The notes under the pieces are model-generated. The model was not told the origin of the DNA. It made no database searches and saw nothing but the letters and a program-made list of their open reading frames with translations. Shown piece by piece: positions 35,545 to 45,800 of a stretch of DNA of 64,000 bases (positions within the stretch are counted from its first letter, which is position 1; each line of letters starts with the position of its first letter). The stretch comes from Thalassospira mesophila (GTDB lineage: Bacteria; Pseudomonadota; Alphaproteobacteria; Rhodospirillales; Thalassospiraceae): positions 62,001 to 126,000 of the forward strand of contig NZ_JFKA01000009.1 in NCBI RefSeq assembly GCF_002115755.1, given 5' to 3'. The translations under genes were made by a program, and so were the position numbers.

Positions 35545-36477
35545 ATGCGGTTGGTCATTGCTTTGGGTGGCAACGCCTTGTTGCGCCGTGGTCAAAAAAT
35601 GACCGTTGAAAACCAGCGGGAAAATATTCGTGTGGCGGCGGCTGGCATTGCTCGGCTGGCAAGCGATCACGAAATTATCCTCACCCATGGCAATGGCCCG
35701 CAAGTCGGGCTGATCGCCTTGCAAAACGCTACCTATCGCGCTGTCGACGGTTATCCGCTTGATGTGCTTGATGCCGAAAGCGAAGGTATGATCGGCTACC
35801 TTCTTGAAACCGAACTGCGCAATAACCTGCACAAAGACCGCGATGTTGCAACCCTTCTAACCGAGGTAGAGGTCGCCTTAGACGACCCTGCCTTTGCCCA
35901 TCCGACCAAACCGATTGGCCCGCAATATTCCGATGACGAAGCCAGTGCCTTGCAAACCAGATATGGCTGGTCGATGGTGGAAGACGGCGGCAAAAAACGC
36001 CGTGTTGTCCCTTCGCCCCGGCCAAAACGGATTTTGCAGCAACGCTCTATCGTTACCCTGTCGGCCAGCGGCACCATTGTTATCGCCGTGGGCGGTGGCG
36101 GCATTCCGGTGACGCTGGATGAAAATGGCAAATGGCACGGGGTGGAAGCTGTCATCGACAAAGACCGGGCATCGGCCATTCTTGCCCGCGATGTCGATGC
36201 CGACGGCTTGATTTTGCTGACCGATGTTAACGCTGTTATGTTGCATTATGGCACAGCCGACCAACAACCCGTTCGCCATGCCGCCCCTGGTACCCTTAAC
36301 CCGGCCGATTTCCCCGCTGGTTCGATGGGCCCGAAAATTGAAGCCGCAAACAGCTTTGCTGCAAACCAAAAAGGCTTCGCCGCAATTGGTGCCCTTGATG
36401 ATCTGGAAAAAATCATTCGCAACGAGGCTGGAACGCTTTTCCGATGCGATCCAGACACCCCACCTCCATCGCCATAA
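35545..36477 (+). CDS. arcC: Carbamate kinase
   Basis: A 310-residue amino-acid-kinase-fold enzyme with LVIALGGNALLRRG at the N-terminus, LTHGNGPQVGL, IAVGGGGIPVT and VIDKDRASAILARDV. It makes ATP from carbamoyl phosphate and ADP, the energy-yielding step of the pathway. It starts five bases after the arcB stop and ends the operon; a 60-base spacer separates it from the convergent XdhC-like gene. Confidence 0.96.
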   Translation: MRLVIALGGNALLRRGQKMTVENQRENIRVAAAGIARLASDHEIILTHGNGPQVGLIALQNATYRAVDGYPLDVLDAESEGMIGYLLETELRNNLHKDRDVATLLTEVEVALDDPAFAHPTKPIGPQYSDDEASALQTRYGWSMVEDGGKKRRVVPSPRPKRILQQRSIVTLSASGTIVIAVGGGGIPVTLDENGKWHGVEAVIDKDRASAILARDVDADGLILLTDVNAVMLHYGTADQQPVRHAAPGTLNPADFPAGSMGPKIEAANSFAANQKGFAAIGALDDLEKIIRNEAGTLFRCDPDTPPPSP

Positions 36478-36537
36478 TCATATCAAAACAGCGTATCACG
36501 ATACGATGGCGGCAAAACCTTGCGTTCGCCCGCAATG

Positions 36538-37542
36538 CTATTCTGCGGCACGCACCATCACAGGCACATCCGCTTTGGTATAAAGGGCATGAAGGGCCTG
36601 ATGAATTCCTGCCAGCATCGATAGCGCAATGCTTTCCGGCAATTCGCCGCCCAAAGGCAGCCCGGCTGGGCTTTGCACCGAAAATGGCAATTGCGCGCGG
36701 GCAAGCCCGGCTTCGCCCAAAACCTGTTCAAACCGATGGGCCGGGCCCAGGGCGGAAACATGCCGCACCGAACTGCTGGCCAGAATATTTAAGGCTTTGC
36801 CATCAATTGGAATGCTGTGCGACATTAAAATTGCCGCATCGACCCGGTTGGTGTTTACATAACTGGCAAGGTCATGATTAAGGGTGCGAAAGATCGCTGC
36901 GACATTTGAAAAATGTTCTGCCCGTGCGTTGGCCGGGCGCGGGTCGGCCAGGCTCACCTGCCATCCCATTTCCCGGGCAATATGCACGACCGGCCGGGCG
37001 TCAAGCCCGCCGCCGACCAGTAAAATATGCGGTTCAGGCCGGATCGGCGTTACAAGCCGTTCTTCGCCTGCTGCGCCCTCCACATGGGCATGATGGCCAA
37101 CAACATTTGGCGTTTCCGAAAAATACCCGCCGGGCTGATCTATCTGCTGGCGATAAAACCCGCTTTGCCGGTTGTGTAACGCAGCACACAGGTCGGCCAA
37201 ACCAAGGTCGTTTTGCACGGTTACCGGTTGCAACATAATATAAACCGTGCCGCCGCAGCCAACGCCCAGCCGGAACGACAAATCATCTTCGTCATTGCCG
37301 TCATAAACCAGTTTAACGGTTTTTTCGCTCACCATCGCGCGCCGCGCATTGCGAATAATATCGGCTTCCAGGCAGCCGCCACTTAACAGGCCAAATTGCT
37401 CGCCCCGGCCATTAATCATCATCATCGCCCCGGCCTTGCGATAGGCAGATCCTTCGGTTTTGTAAATCGTGCCTAAAACCCATTCTGTGCCGGTGCGGTC
37501 CTTATGCCATGCGCCAAGCATGGCCGATAACTGGTTGCTCAT
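36538..37542 (-). CDS. XdhC/CoxI-family molybdenum-enzyme maturation factor
   Basis: A 334-residue protein with the XdhC pattern: N-terminal VLGTIYKTEGSAYRKAGAMM, GLLSGGCLEADI and FRLGVGCGGTVYI (Cys-Gly motifs), and a C-terminal Rossmann-like part with ILLVGGGLDARPV. Members insert or modify the sulfurated molybdenum cofactor in xanthine dehydrogenase-family enzymes. The frame is open to 37557, but the ATG at 37542 (MSNQLSAM) has GGGAG at a suitable distance. It lies immediately downstream of the IorAB-type genes on the same strand, which it presumably serves. Confidence 0.88.
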   Translation of the reverse strand: MSNQLSAMLGAWHKDRTGTEWVLGTIYKTEGSAYRKAGAMMMINGRGEQFGLLSGGCLEADIIRNARRAMVSEKTVKLVYDGNDEDDLSFRLGVGCGGTVYIMLQPVTVQNDLGLADLCAALHNRQSGFYRQQIDQPGGYFSETPNVVGHHAHVEGAAGEERLVTPIRPEPHILLVGGGLDARPVVHIAREMGWQVSLADPRPANARAEHFSNVAAIFRTLNHDLASYVNTNRVDAAILMSHSIPIDGKALNILASSSVRHVSALGPAHRFEQVLGEAGLARAQLPFSVQSPAGLPLGGELPESIALSMLAGIHQALHALYTKADVPVMVRAAE

Positions 37543-37618
37543 CAAAGGCTCCCGCAAAAGGAGGAACCTGCCCGAAGGGCGCCATTGACGATGGCATTCC
37601 CTTCGGGCAGACCGCGCG

Positions 37619-39787
37619 TTACACGAATTCGAAACCGGCCTTGGTCATTGGCAGGTCAAAAATGCGTTTTCCGGTTTGGGCAAAAATGGCATTGGCCAGC
37701 GCCGGGCCGGTTGGCGGAACACCCGGTTCGCCAACACCGGTGGGGGCATTGTTCGATTTAACAATCGCCACCTCAACCGCAGGCATTTCCCCGTTACGCA
37801 ACAATTCATAGTCCGGGAAATTCTGCTGTTCGACTTCACCGTCGGCCAGCGTAATTTCATTGCGCATGATCGCGGTTAAGGCGAAGCCAGCCCCGCCTTC
37901 CATCTGCGCTTTGATCACGTCGGGGTTAATCGCCACACCGCATTCAACCGCCATAAACAGCTTGTTCACATGAACGCTGCTGTCCTTAACGGTAATATCG
38001 GCCACAACCGCAACACAGGTATTAAACGAAAAATGGCAGGCAAAACCGCGCTTGTCGCCTTTTTTCCAGCCCGAAATATCACGCACCAGTTTAATGGCAT
38101 TGATCATGCGGGCCTGACTGGCCCCTTGCGGGTCAAGCATCGCCAGGCGCATGTCAATCGGGTCCTGCCCGGTTTCATGGGCCAGCATATCCATCAGTGT
38201 TTCCATGGCAAAGGCGGTGTGGGTATTGCCCACCGACCGCCACCACAAAACCGGCACCGGGGTTTGAAAATCACTTAGCCCAATGCCGAAACTCGGTACC
38301 GAATAAAGGCTTTCGGTAACGCCTTCTACCGATGTCGGATCAACGTCATTTTTGATCATGCCTTCAAAAAGGCTGCCCTTCATGATCGATTTAACCGCCA
38401 CACGATGATCCCAGGCAATTACCTTGCCATCACCATCAAGGCCAATTTTTGCCCGATGTGCCGCCATTGGCCGGTAATAACCGCCACGCATATCGTCTTC
38501 GCGGCTCCACACCAGCTTGACCGGCACCTTGCGCCCCGAAACTGCAAATGCCAATGCTGCTTCGGCATTGTAATCGGCATCGGGGTTGGCACGACGGCCA
38601 AACGACCCGCCAGCATACAGGGTTTTAATTTCAACCTGTGCCGGTTCCAGCCCCAGAATTTTGGCAACGGTGGGCCGGGTCAAGGCGGGCATCTGGCAAC
38701 CATCATACACGCGCACGCCGTTTTTGGTCGGCTCGATGGTGCAGTTTAAGGCTTCCAGTGCGGCATGCGCCAAAAACGGAAAGGTAAATTCGGCATCAAT
38801 CGTTTTCGCGGCCCCGGCCATAACCGGTGCCACTTCGTCAAGGGTGGTTTCGGGGCTGGCGTTAAATTGCGGTTTATCAAGCAACGCCTTGTGGTCTTCA
38901 ACCATTTTGGCAGTGTTCCGCGTTTCCGCCTTGGACAAATCCCATTGCACGCTTAAGGCATCCCGGGCCTGAAAAGCAGCCCAGGTGTTTTTGGCAAACG
39001 CAACCACACCGGCCTTGTTGGGCAAAACTTGTGCCGCAATAAAACCGGCAACGTTTTTAGCCGCACTGTCATCAAAACCGGTAACAGTACCGCCAAATTT
39101 GGGGCTGCGCTGGATGGCGGCATACACCATGCCGGGCAAATTCACATCCATGGCAAATTGCGCGGTGCCGTTGGTTTTGCCAATATTGTCCTTGCGGTGC
39201 AAGGTGGCATCGCCGATCAGGCGGAACTGGTCCGGGGTTTTAACCGTTGGCTTTTCCACCGGCGTTAAGGTGCTGGCAACGGCAACAAATTCGCCAAAAT
39301 GGCCCGATTTATCACCAGATGACAAAATGCTTTTTTCAACGGTAATGCTTGCCGGGTCCACACCCCAGTTTTGTGCCGCAGCGCGCACCAGAAGGTCGCG
39401 CGCAGCCGCCCCGGCTTCGCGGTATTGCATATAGGAATTGGCGATCGACGTTGACCCGCCTGTCCCCTGAATGCTGAAAAACAGGTTGGCATATTTGGCG
39501 TTATCTGCCGGGGCAAATTCGGTGGTAACCCGTGCCCAGTCAGCATCAAGTTCTTCGGCAACAAGGGTCGTCAGGCCGGTGGTTGTGCCCTGCCCCATCT
39601 CAAAATGCTTGATGACCACGCTTAGCGTGCCATCGGCATCAATTTTTACAAACGGGTTAAAATCGGTAACCGGTGCGGTTTCTGCGGTTGCGGCCAAAAC
39701 GCCCTTGGCATTCAGGCCCACCAGCAAAGCGCCCGCTGTTGCGGCCGATCCGGCCAGAAAACCACGACGTGAAACATTAATGTTCAT
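37619..39787 (-). CDS. IorB-type molybdopterin-binding oxidoreductase, large subunit
   Basis: A 722-residue protein of the isoquinoline 1-oxidoreductase beta-subunit/aldehyde oxidase group. It has a twin-arginine signal (SRRGFLAGSAATAGALLVGL), so the folded molybdo-enzyme is probably periplasmic. Further features are FVKIDADGTLSVVIKHFEMG, GQGTTTGLTTLVAEELDADW, YAGGSFGRRANPDADY for molybdopterin binding and the C-terminal GVGEPGVPPTGPAL carrying the catalytic Glu. The substrate could be an aldehyde or N-heterocycle and cannot be told from sequence. It is followed by the XdhC-like gene and preceded by the iron-sulfur subunit three bases upstream. No cytochrome subunit gene is nearby. Confidence 0.9.
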   Translation of the reverse strand: MNINVSRRGFLAGSAATAGALLVGLNAKGVLAATAETAPVTDFNPFVKIDADGTLSVVIKHFEMGQGTTTGLTTLVAEELDADWARVTTEFAPADNAKYANLFFSIQGTGGSTSIANSYMQYREAGAAARDLLVRAAAQNWGVDPASITVEKSILSSGDKSGHFGEFVAVASTLTPVEKPTVKTPDQFRLIGDATLHRKDNIGKTNGTAQFAMDVNLPGMVYAAIQRSPKFGGTVTGFDDSAAKNVAGFIAAQVLPNKAGVVAFAKNTWAAFQARDALSVQWDLSKAETRNTAKMVEDHKALLDKPQFNASPETTLDEVAPVMAGAAKTIDAEFTFPFLAHAALEALNCTIEPTKNGVRVYDGCQMPALTRPTVAKILGLEPAQVEIKTLYAGGSFGRRANPDADYNAEAALAFAVSGRKVPVKLVWSREDDMRGGYYRPMAAHRAKIGLDGDGKVIAWDHRVAVKSIMKGSLFEGMIKNDVDPTSVEGVTESLYSVPSFGIGLSDFQTPVPVLWWRSVGNTHTAFAMETLMDMLAHETGQDPIDMRLAMLDPQGASQARMINAIKLVRDISGWKKGDKRGFACHFSFNTCVAVVADITVKDSSVHVNKLFMAVECGVAINPDVIKAQMEGGAGFALTAIMRNEITLADGEVEQQNFPDYELLRNGEMPAVEVAIVKSNNAPTGVGEPGVPPTGPALANAIFAQTGKRIFDLPMTKAGFEFV

Positions 39788-39790
39788 GGC

Positions 39791-40252
39791 TCAGGCCTCC
39801 AGCTTTTGTGACGCAAGTTTGACAGCGTCGTTGATGCGAACATAGGTCACACAACGGCAAGCATTGCCCTGCATGTAATCCTTTATTTCGTCATCACTGG
39901 GTTTGGGGTTTTCGCTCAAAAGACCAATCGCCGACATGATCTGGCCAGACTGGCACCAGCCGCACTGCACCACATCCTTTTCGCGCCACGCCGCCTGCAC
40001 GGCCTGTGCAACTTTGTCCTGCGCCCCTTCAATGGTGGTAATTTCGCTATCGACCAAATCTTCAATAAAGGTCTGGCACGACCGCGTCGGGCTGCCATCG
40101 ACATGCACGGTACAGGCCCCGCAATAAGCGACCCCGCAACCAAATTTGGTGCCGGTCAGTTCCAGACCATCCCGCAAAACCCACAAAAGCGGCGTCCCGG
40201 GCTCCGCATCGACGGTCCGGGTCTCTCCATTTATCTTAAGCTGATACTGCAC
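39791..40252 (-). CDS. IorA-type [2Fe-2S] subunit
   Basis: A 153-residue two-cluster iron-sulfur protein: a plant ferredoxin-type cluster (CGVAYCGACTVHVDG with a later Cys in SCQT) and a second cluster (QCGWCQSGQ and NACRCVTYVRI). The usual second motif is CRCGTY; here Gly is replaced by Val. It passes electrons from the molybdenum site of the large subunit. I chose the GTG at 40252 (VQYQLKINGE), preceded by AAGGAGAGAG; the longer frame to 40432 lacks family similarity in its first 60 residues. It has no signal peptide and probably travels with the Tat-exported large subunit. Confidence 0.9.
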   Translation of the reverse strand: MQYQLKINGETRTVDAEPGTPLLWVLRDGLELTGTKFGCGVAYCGACTVHVDGSPTRSCQTFIEDLVDSEITTIEGAQDKVAQAVQAAWREKDVVQCGWCQSGQIMSAIGLLSENPKPSDDEIKDYMQGNACRCVTYVRINDAVKLASQKLEA

Positions 40253-41195
40253 TGCTCTCTCCTTCAATGCGAATATGTTACGGGGCCTTCGTCTGGCGAA
40301 AACCCGAAGCCCGAACGGTAAGCGGTAAGCCTGCTTACGTATTATTTTGTCGGTGCCGGTCAGTGCGGTTCCACCGGGTACATTTTTCGAAATCCCGGGG
40401 TCATAAACTCGCCGCGCAATTGACGGGCACAAGACCTCTGATATCCGATCATTTCATTTCTTTTAAAAGAACACCAAATTTCACTGTCTTACCGGTTATG
40501 CCATTTTTGTTAATACTAATGCGCATCATAGCCGAAGCAACCAGTATCCCGCTTGCCAGATACAAGCTGGCTATTGCCTAATTCTACAAAAATTAAGGGC
40601 GCATTTTATCGTCTGGCAGACTGACGACACCTGCAGGCAAACCTCGCGGGTGGTGTGAACGCGCAGGCTGCCCCTTGAAAAATAATTTACAGCCCGTCTT
40701 TTTGCGTTCCTATTAACCGCATATCCAAAACTGCCCTACCTCCGGCATGATCGGCACAATGCCGCCATTTATCAGGCCAGATACACCCGTGAGAATGGTC
40801 GATCCGGCTGGCCAGAATTCTCCAACCGCAATATTACACCGACCTTTTTTGGCATTTCTGCCAACATTTTCCGCCCGGCATTTGTCACAAAGCCGCCGTG
40901 CCCCCGTCTGATGGGGGCAGATGGATGGGGCATGCATGCCGCCGCTAAATCCTTCAGATCAAACGCATCGTTGTTGTTTTTAACACATTTGAAAACCCGC
41001 GCCCGACTGGTTTCAGGGCTGTTTTGTCATGCCATCACCGGGTGCAAAACAGCGTTCAGGCTGGGCCACCATGTGCCAGCAGCCTGCGCATGCGTATTTG
41101 CCGATTTTCAACCGACAGATTTTATTTGGGCATTCACACCAACAATTTTCCCATGCCCCGACACATGAACCCACCCAAACAACAGGAGCTTTAAA
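40253..41195. other. Long intergenic region upstream of the MPFGP/PKS genes
   Basis: This 943-base region separates the divergent iorA-like and MPFGP genes. Short open frames on both strands have no recognisable composition, start signal or family similarity. A 7-bp hairpin (TGCCCCC/GGGGGCA, 40899-40919) has no T tract. AT-rich stretches near 40440-40530 and 40570-40700 may hold promoters. RNA genes were not recognised. The region may contain regulatory sequence for the downstream unit. Confidence 0.4.
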
Positions 41196-42089
41196 ATGCC
41201 ATTCGGTCCCGGTGCTAAAATCAAAGTCGGAACGCTGAACAAGGCAACACCGACCCCGTTTGACAATGCGTCATTGAAAAAAAGCCTGGAAAATATCGGG
41301 CTTAGCTGCGCGCAGATCAACGATCAAAACCTCTCCACCTACATCACAAATGTAAAATCGCAGTTGCCCGATGGCGCTATTCAGTCGATGGCCATCAAGG
41401 CACCACACACCAGCCCGTTAAATGCCAATCGCTTGAAAGCTGTGGCACCTGTGACATTGTTTACGGCGGCAACCGCTGTCCCGAAAATGACCAGTGCCGC
41501 AACAGGCAACTGGTCCATCCCCGATAACAACGATGCCGAAGGCTATGGCCCCAACCTCGAAATTATCCAGTATCAGGATCATTTCAACTGGTTGTTCGAC
41601 AACAAATCAAGCAACGGTTTTACCGGCGTTAAAAACTCGCCCCCGGCAACCAGTGGCAACTATCCCAATGCCGAAGCCATCCAGAAACTGTTTGTCCAGG
41701 TTGGCCTGACGGCATCTTCCACCCTGGTCAAAGGGCTCGACAAACCCACCATGACGGCAACACTTTCAAACGTGATCCAGCCGTTAAACGATTCCAACAT
41801 CTCCAACTACGATGTCTCTGACAGCCGCGTCATCGACCTTGTCGATAATTACGACCCGAAAACCGGCATGGCTGATGGCATCGGCGTTCTGACGGTTTCC
41901 TGGCATCTGACCATCGAAGATTACAAGCGCAAAACCAAAGACGGCGGCGATACCCACGCCACCTACCTGAAAATGAATGCGTGGTCAGTGCTCTACACCG
42001 ACCCGGGTGTTCTGTGCCAGCAATACAGTTCCGTTTTGCAGCATTTTGCCATCAACGCCGCAAGCGCACCTTCCTGCCGCACCAGCTAA
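41196..42089 (+). CDS. Uncharacterised MPFGP protein 1
   Basis: A 297-residue soluble protein of unknown family. It begins MPFGPGAKIKVGT, has no signal peptide or membrane helix, is rich in Asn, Ser, Thr and Asp, and contains NLEIIQYQDHFNWLFDN (about 120), SNGFTGVKNSPPATSG, and a C-terminal IGVLTVSWHLTIEDYKRK segment that looks beta-rich, then two Cys (VLCQQYS and SCRTS). A good ribosome site (AGGAG) precedes the ATG. It shares the N-terminal MPFGP and a PNLEII hexapeptide with the next protein, hinting at common ancestry or common targeting. It is 60 bases upstream of that gene and in line with the PKS. I cannot assign a function; a toxin partner or self-protection protein is speculation. 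Confidence 0.75.
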   Translation: MPFGPGAKIKVGTLNKATPTPFDNASLKKSLENIGLSCAQINDQNLSTYITNVKSQLPDGAIQSMAIKAPHTSPLNANRLKAVAPVTLFTAATAVPKMTSAATGNWSIPDNNDAEGYGPNLEIIQYQDHFNWLFDNKSSNGFTGVKNSPPATSGNYPNAEAIQKLFVQVGLTASSTLVKGLDKPTMTATLSNVIQPLNDSNISNYDVSDSRVIDLVDNYDPKTGMADGIGVLTVSWHLTIEDYKRKTKDGGDTHATYLKMNAWSVLYTDPGVLCQQYSSVLQHFAINAASAPSCRTS

Positions 42090-42149
42090 ACCCGCGATCA
42101 TCGTAATCGTTCAAATTTGTGTTCACCCTTCCTCTTTTGGAGACTTCAC

Positions 42150-42695
42150 ATGCCCTTCGGACCTCCTTCCACTCACGACCTGAAAATTTTCGACGTCATG
42201 CCAGTGCCAAACGAGACCACCTTCAACGCAGGTGTTCCGGCCCAAAGCACGACCAATGAGATGCTGTCGATCATTCTCTACAGCCCCAACCTTGAAATCA
42301 TTGCATCGCTCGACAACACCAAGTCGGCAGTCACCAGCGATTACAACGTCTCGGTGAGCAATGGTTTTACCTTCACCACGACACAAAGCGTCAGCGTGAA
42401 AACCTCGGTTGGTATTTCCATTGAAATTGTCACGGCCTCCGTTGAAACAACCTTCGCGTTGTCTTTCAGTGAACAATGGAACACCACCCGCACCCAGGGC
42501 ATGTCGTTTTCCTGCCCGCCGGGCAAAAAAGCCTTTGTTTATCAAGGCACGCTGATCTCGCGTGTCATGGCGCTTAATGCCCAAACCGCCCAGTACGAAT
42601 GGTTTTCAGCCGCAGGCAAAGCCCTGACCCAGGTGCTTGTCACGACCGAAGCCCCGATTGGCAATGCACCGTCTTCGCCGGTTACCATGAAATAA
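42150..42695 (+). CDS. Aerolysin/ETX-MTX2-like beta-rich protein (MPFGP protein 2)
   Basis: A 181-residue protein starting MPFGPPSTHD with a strong GGAG before the ATG. The central half is a run of alternating Ser/Thr and hydrophobic residues (YNVSVSNGFTFTTTQSVSVK, TSVGISIEIVTASVETTFAL, SFSEQWNTTRTQGMSFSCPP), followed by CPPGKKAFVYQGTLISRVM. This matches the pattern of the pore-forming core of the aerolysin superfamily: a Ser/Thr-rich amphipathic insertion strand pair followed by a proline-containing turn and long strands. It is shorter than secreted family toxins and lacks a recognisable receptor-binding domain and a signal peptide, so it may act inside the cell, be exported unconventionally, or be only structurally similar. 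PNLEII (about residues 46-51) is shared with the preceding protein. The PKS gene follows after 122 bases. Confidence 0.65.
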   Translation: MPFGPPSTHDLKIFDVMPVPNETTFNAGVPAQSTTNEMLSIILYSPNLEIIASLDNTKSAVTSDYNVSVSNGFTFTTTQSVSVKTSVGISIEIVTASVETTFALSFSEQWNTTRTQGMSFSCPPGKKAFVYQGTLISRVMALNAQTAQYEWFSAAGKALTQVLVTTEAPIGNAPSSPVTMK

Positions 42696-42817
42696 CACGG
42701 GCCTGAACGGTGCTGACCCATCTGGTTATACGCCCCCGCCAGATGGGTCAGCCACGGGCATAGTGCCATCGCCCACCATTATATTTTCGCATCCCAAAAA
42801 CCCGCAGGATCAAAGCC

Positions 42818-45800
42818 ATGCAACAACCCGCAACAAACTGCCCGATTGCCATTGTTGGTATGGCGTGTCGTTATCCTGATGCCGATAATCCTGATCAATT
42901 ATTTGAAAATGCCCTGGCCCAGCGCCGATCTTTTCGCACCATCCCGGTCGAACGCCTTGCGGCGGGTTATTTTGACGCATCTGGCCACGCACTGGACCGC
43001 GCCTATACCAATCAGGCCGCCGTGCTAAATGGCTTTCAGTTTGACCGCAACTGGTTTCGCGTTTCCAGCCAAAGCTATGATGCAACCGATCTTACTCATT
43101 GGCTGGCGCTAACTGTTGCGCGCGAAACTATCGACAGTATTCGTTTTCGCAAAGGCAGCACCATTGTTGCCAATGAGGGCATCCGTGTCGTCATTGGCAA
43201 TACATTAACCGGCGAATTTTCGCGCGCCAATTTAATGCGTTTACGCTGGCCTTATGTCCGCGGCGTGGTCGAACGCCAGATGCGCACCGAATATCCCGAT
43301 ATCACAAACGATACCCTTGTTCGGTTTTTACGCCACCTTGAAGGCAGTTACAAAGCCCCCTTTCCGGTTCCGAACGAAGACACCCTTGCGGGCGGGCTTG
43401 CCAACACCATCGCAGGGCGCATCTGCAACCATTTCGACTTTAAAGGTGGTGGCTACACCGTTGATGGCGCGTGTTCTTCATCGCTTATCTCGGTAATTGA
43501 TGCCTGCACAGCCCTGACCATGGGCGATGCCGATATGGTTCTTGCCGGTGGCGTAGATCTTAGCCTCGATCCGTTTGAACTGACCGGTTTTTCACGTACT
43601 TCGGCGTTGGCGCGCGACGATATGCTGGTCTATGACGAAGGATCACAGGGGTTCTGGCCTGGCGAAGGTTGTGGTTTTCTGGCCCTGATGCGTTATGACG
43701 ACGCAATTGAACAATGCGAACATATCCATGCCGTCATCCGGGGGTGGGGTGTGTCATCCGATGGCAGTGGCGGGTTAACCCGGCCCGAACCTGCCGGGCA
43801 AATGCTGGCCATGCAACGCGCTTATCACCGGGCGGGCTACCATATTGGCAGTGTCGGCTATTTTGAAGGCCACGGCACGGGCACCAAGGTTGGCGATACC
43901 GCCGAACTCACCGCTCTTATAAACGCCCGCCAACAATATGATGGCACAATCCAGCCCGCCATTATCAGTTCGATCAAGGCCAATATCGGTCATACCAAGG
44001 CCGCAGCCGGCATTGCCGGGTTATTACGCGCCAGCAAATGTTTAAGCCAAAACATCCTGCCCCCGACCACATCCTGCAAACGCCCCCATGCCCTGTTTGA
44101 AAACAACGTAGGCAACCTCGCCCCTTCCAACCAGATCAATGACTGGCAATCTGATGGCATTGAACGTCGTGCCGGGGTCAGCGCCATGGGGTTTGGCGGC
44201 ATTAACACCCATATCACACTGGCCGAAGGCCCTGCGGCCACCAAAACCTCGGTCTACGGTGCGGGAACCCAAAAACGAACAGACCTTGAAGCATTTCAGG
44301 ACAGCGAAATTTTCGTTTTCGCCGCTGCCCGCCAGGCCGACTTGATGTGGACACTGAACCACGTCGCCGACTTCGCTGCCAAATGCTCGCGCGCCGAATT
44401 AATCGACCTTGCCGCCGAACTGGCGCATCGCGCATCGCTTAATTCCCAATTCATCTGGAAGGCCGCCCTTGTTGCTGCTACCCCCGATGCGCTGGCGCAG
44501 AAACTCGAAACCCTGAAATCAACCGTGCAGGCAATGCCCGATAACAGCCTTCACATCGCCGCCAGCGAGGGCATTTTTGCCTCCAGCAAACCTGAAACCG
44601 GCAAAATCGGCTTGCTATTTTCCGGTCAGGGTGCCCCGGCGCGGTGCCATGGCGGCATTTATGAACGTCGCTTCCCTGCCGTCCGCCTGGCGTTTGAAGA
44701 CGCCAGGCTTGAGGATTTCAAGGACCGCAGCAATACCGACTTTGCCCAGCCCGCCATCGCTGCCGCCTCGCTTGCCGGGCTGGAAATGCTCAAACATGTG
44801 GGCATAACGGGCGATGTCGCCGTCGGCCACAGTCTGGGCGAACTTGCCGCCCTGCATTGGGCCGGGCATTTTGACGGGCCAACATTGCAGGAGCTTGCCA
44901 CCATGCGCGGCTTGGCAATGGCATCGGATGCCAACACATCGGGCGCAATGGCCGCCATTGCCACTGATGAAAACGGGACCAAAGGCGCCATTGGCACCCG
45001 CAAGGATATCTTCATCGCCAATCTCAACGGCCCCCGGCAAACCATTGTTTCCGGCAACCATGATGCCATTCACCAGTTTGTCGCCGATCTTCGCGCGCAG
45101 GGCACCGCCTGCACCGTTTTAGGCGTGCATCAGGCGTTTCACTCTCCGGCAATGGCGGGCGTTTCAACCCGCCTGGCAACAATGCTGGCGCAATTCACCT
45201 TTAACCCGGCCCAACGTCCTGTCATCTCAACCGTTTCTGGCGCGCCGTTACCACCCGACACAACCATCAACGCCTATCTGTGCCAGCAAATTCCCTCGCC
45301 CGTGCTGTTCATGGACGCGGTAAAACACGCCGCCTCTGATACCGACCTGTTTATCGAAGTTGGTCCCGGCAGCTTGCTCGAAAAAATCACGGCAAGCTTT
45401 TGTGATGTTCCTGCCATTTCGATGGATGTGGGCGGTGCCAGTTTTGATCCATTTTTGCGCGCTGCCGCCGCTGCGTTCATTCTTGGCTGTGCGCCCAATA
45501 TGGGCCGCCTGTATCAAACACGCTTTCACAAAAAATTCGACTGGGACTGGAACCCGCAATTCATCGCCAATCCGTGCGAAACAATCCCGGCAGCAACCCA
45601 GACCCCAACGGACGCCGAGCCACAAATCGCCCTAAATGACATCCAAACCACCAACCAGCCCCCCTCCGTCTCGCGCGATGGTGCCAGCATTCTCGCCCAT
45701 TTGCGCACCATCATTGCCGAGCGCACCGGCCTGCCGTCATGGTCGCTCGAAGAAAGCAGCCGGATGTTGTCCGATCTGCATTTAAATTCCATCACCGTTG

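Noticed and set aside
40267-40581. Possible 104-residue gene in the gap before the MPFGP genes
   Set aside because: Composition is not protein-like, there is no ribosome site, and its start overlaps the iorA leader.
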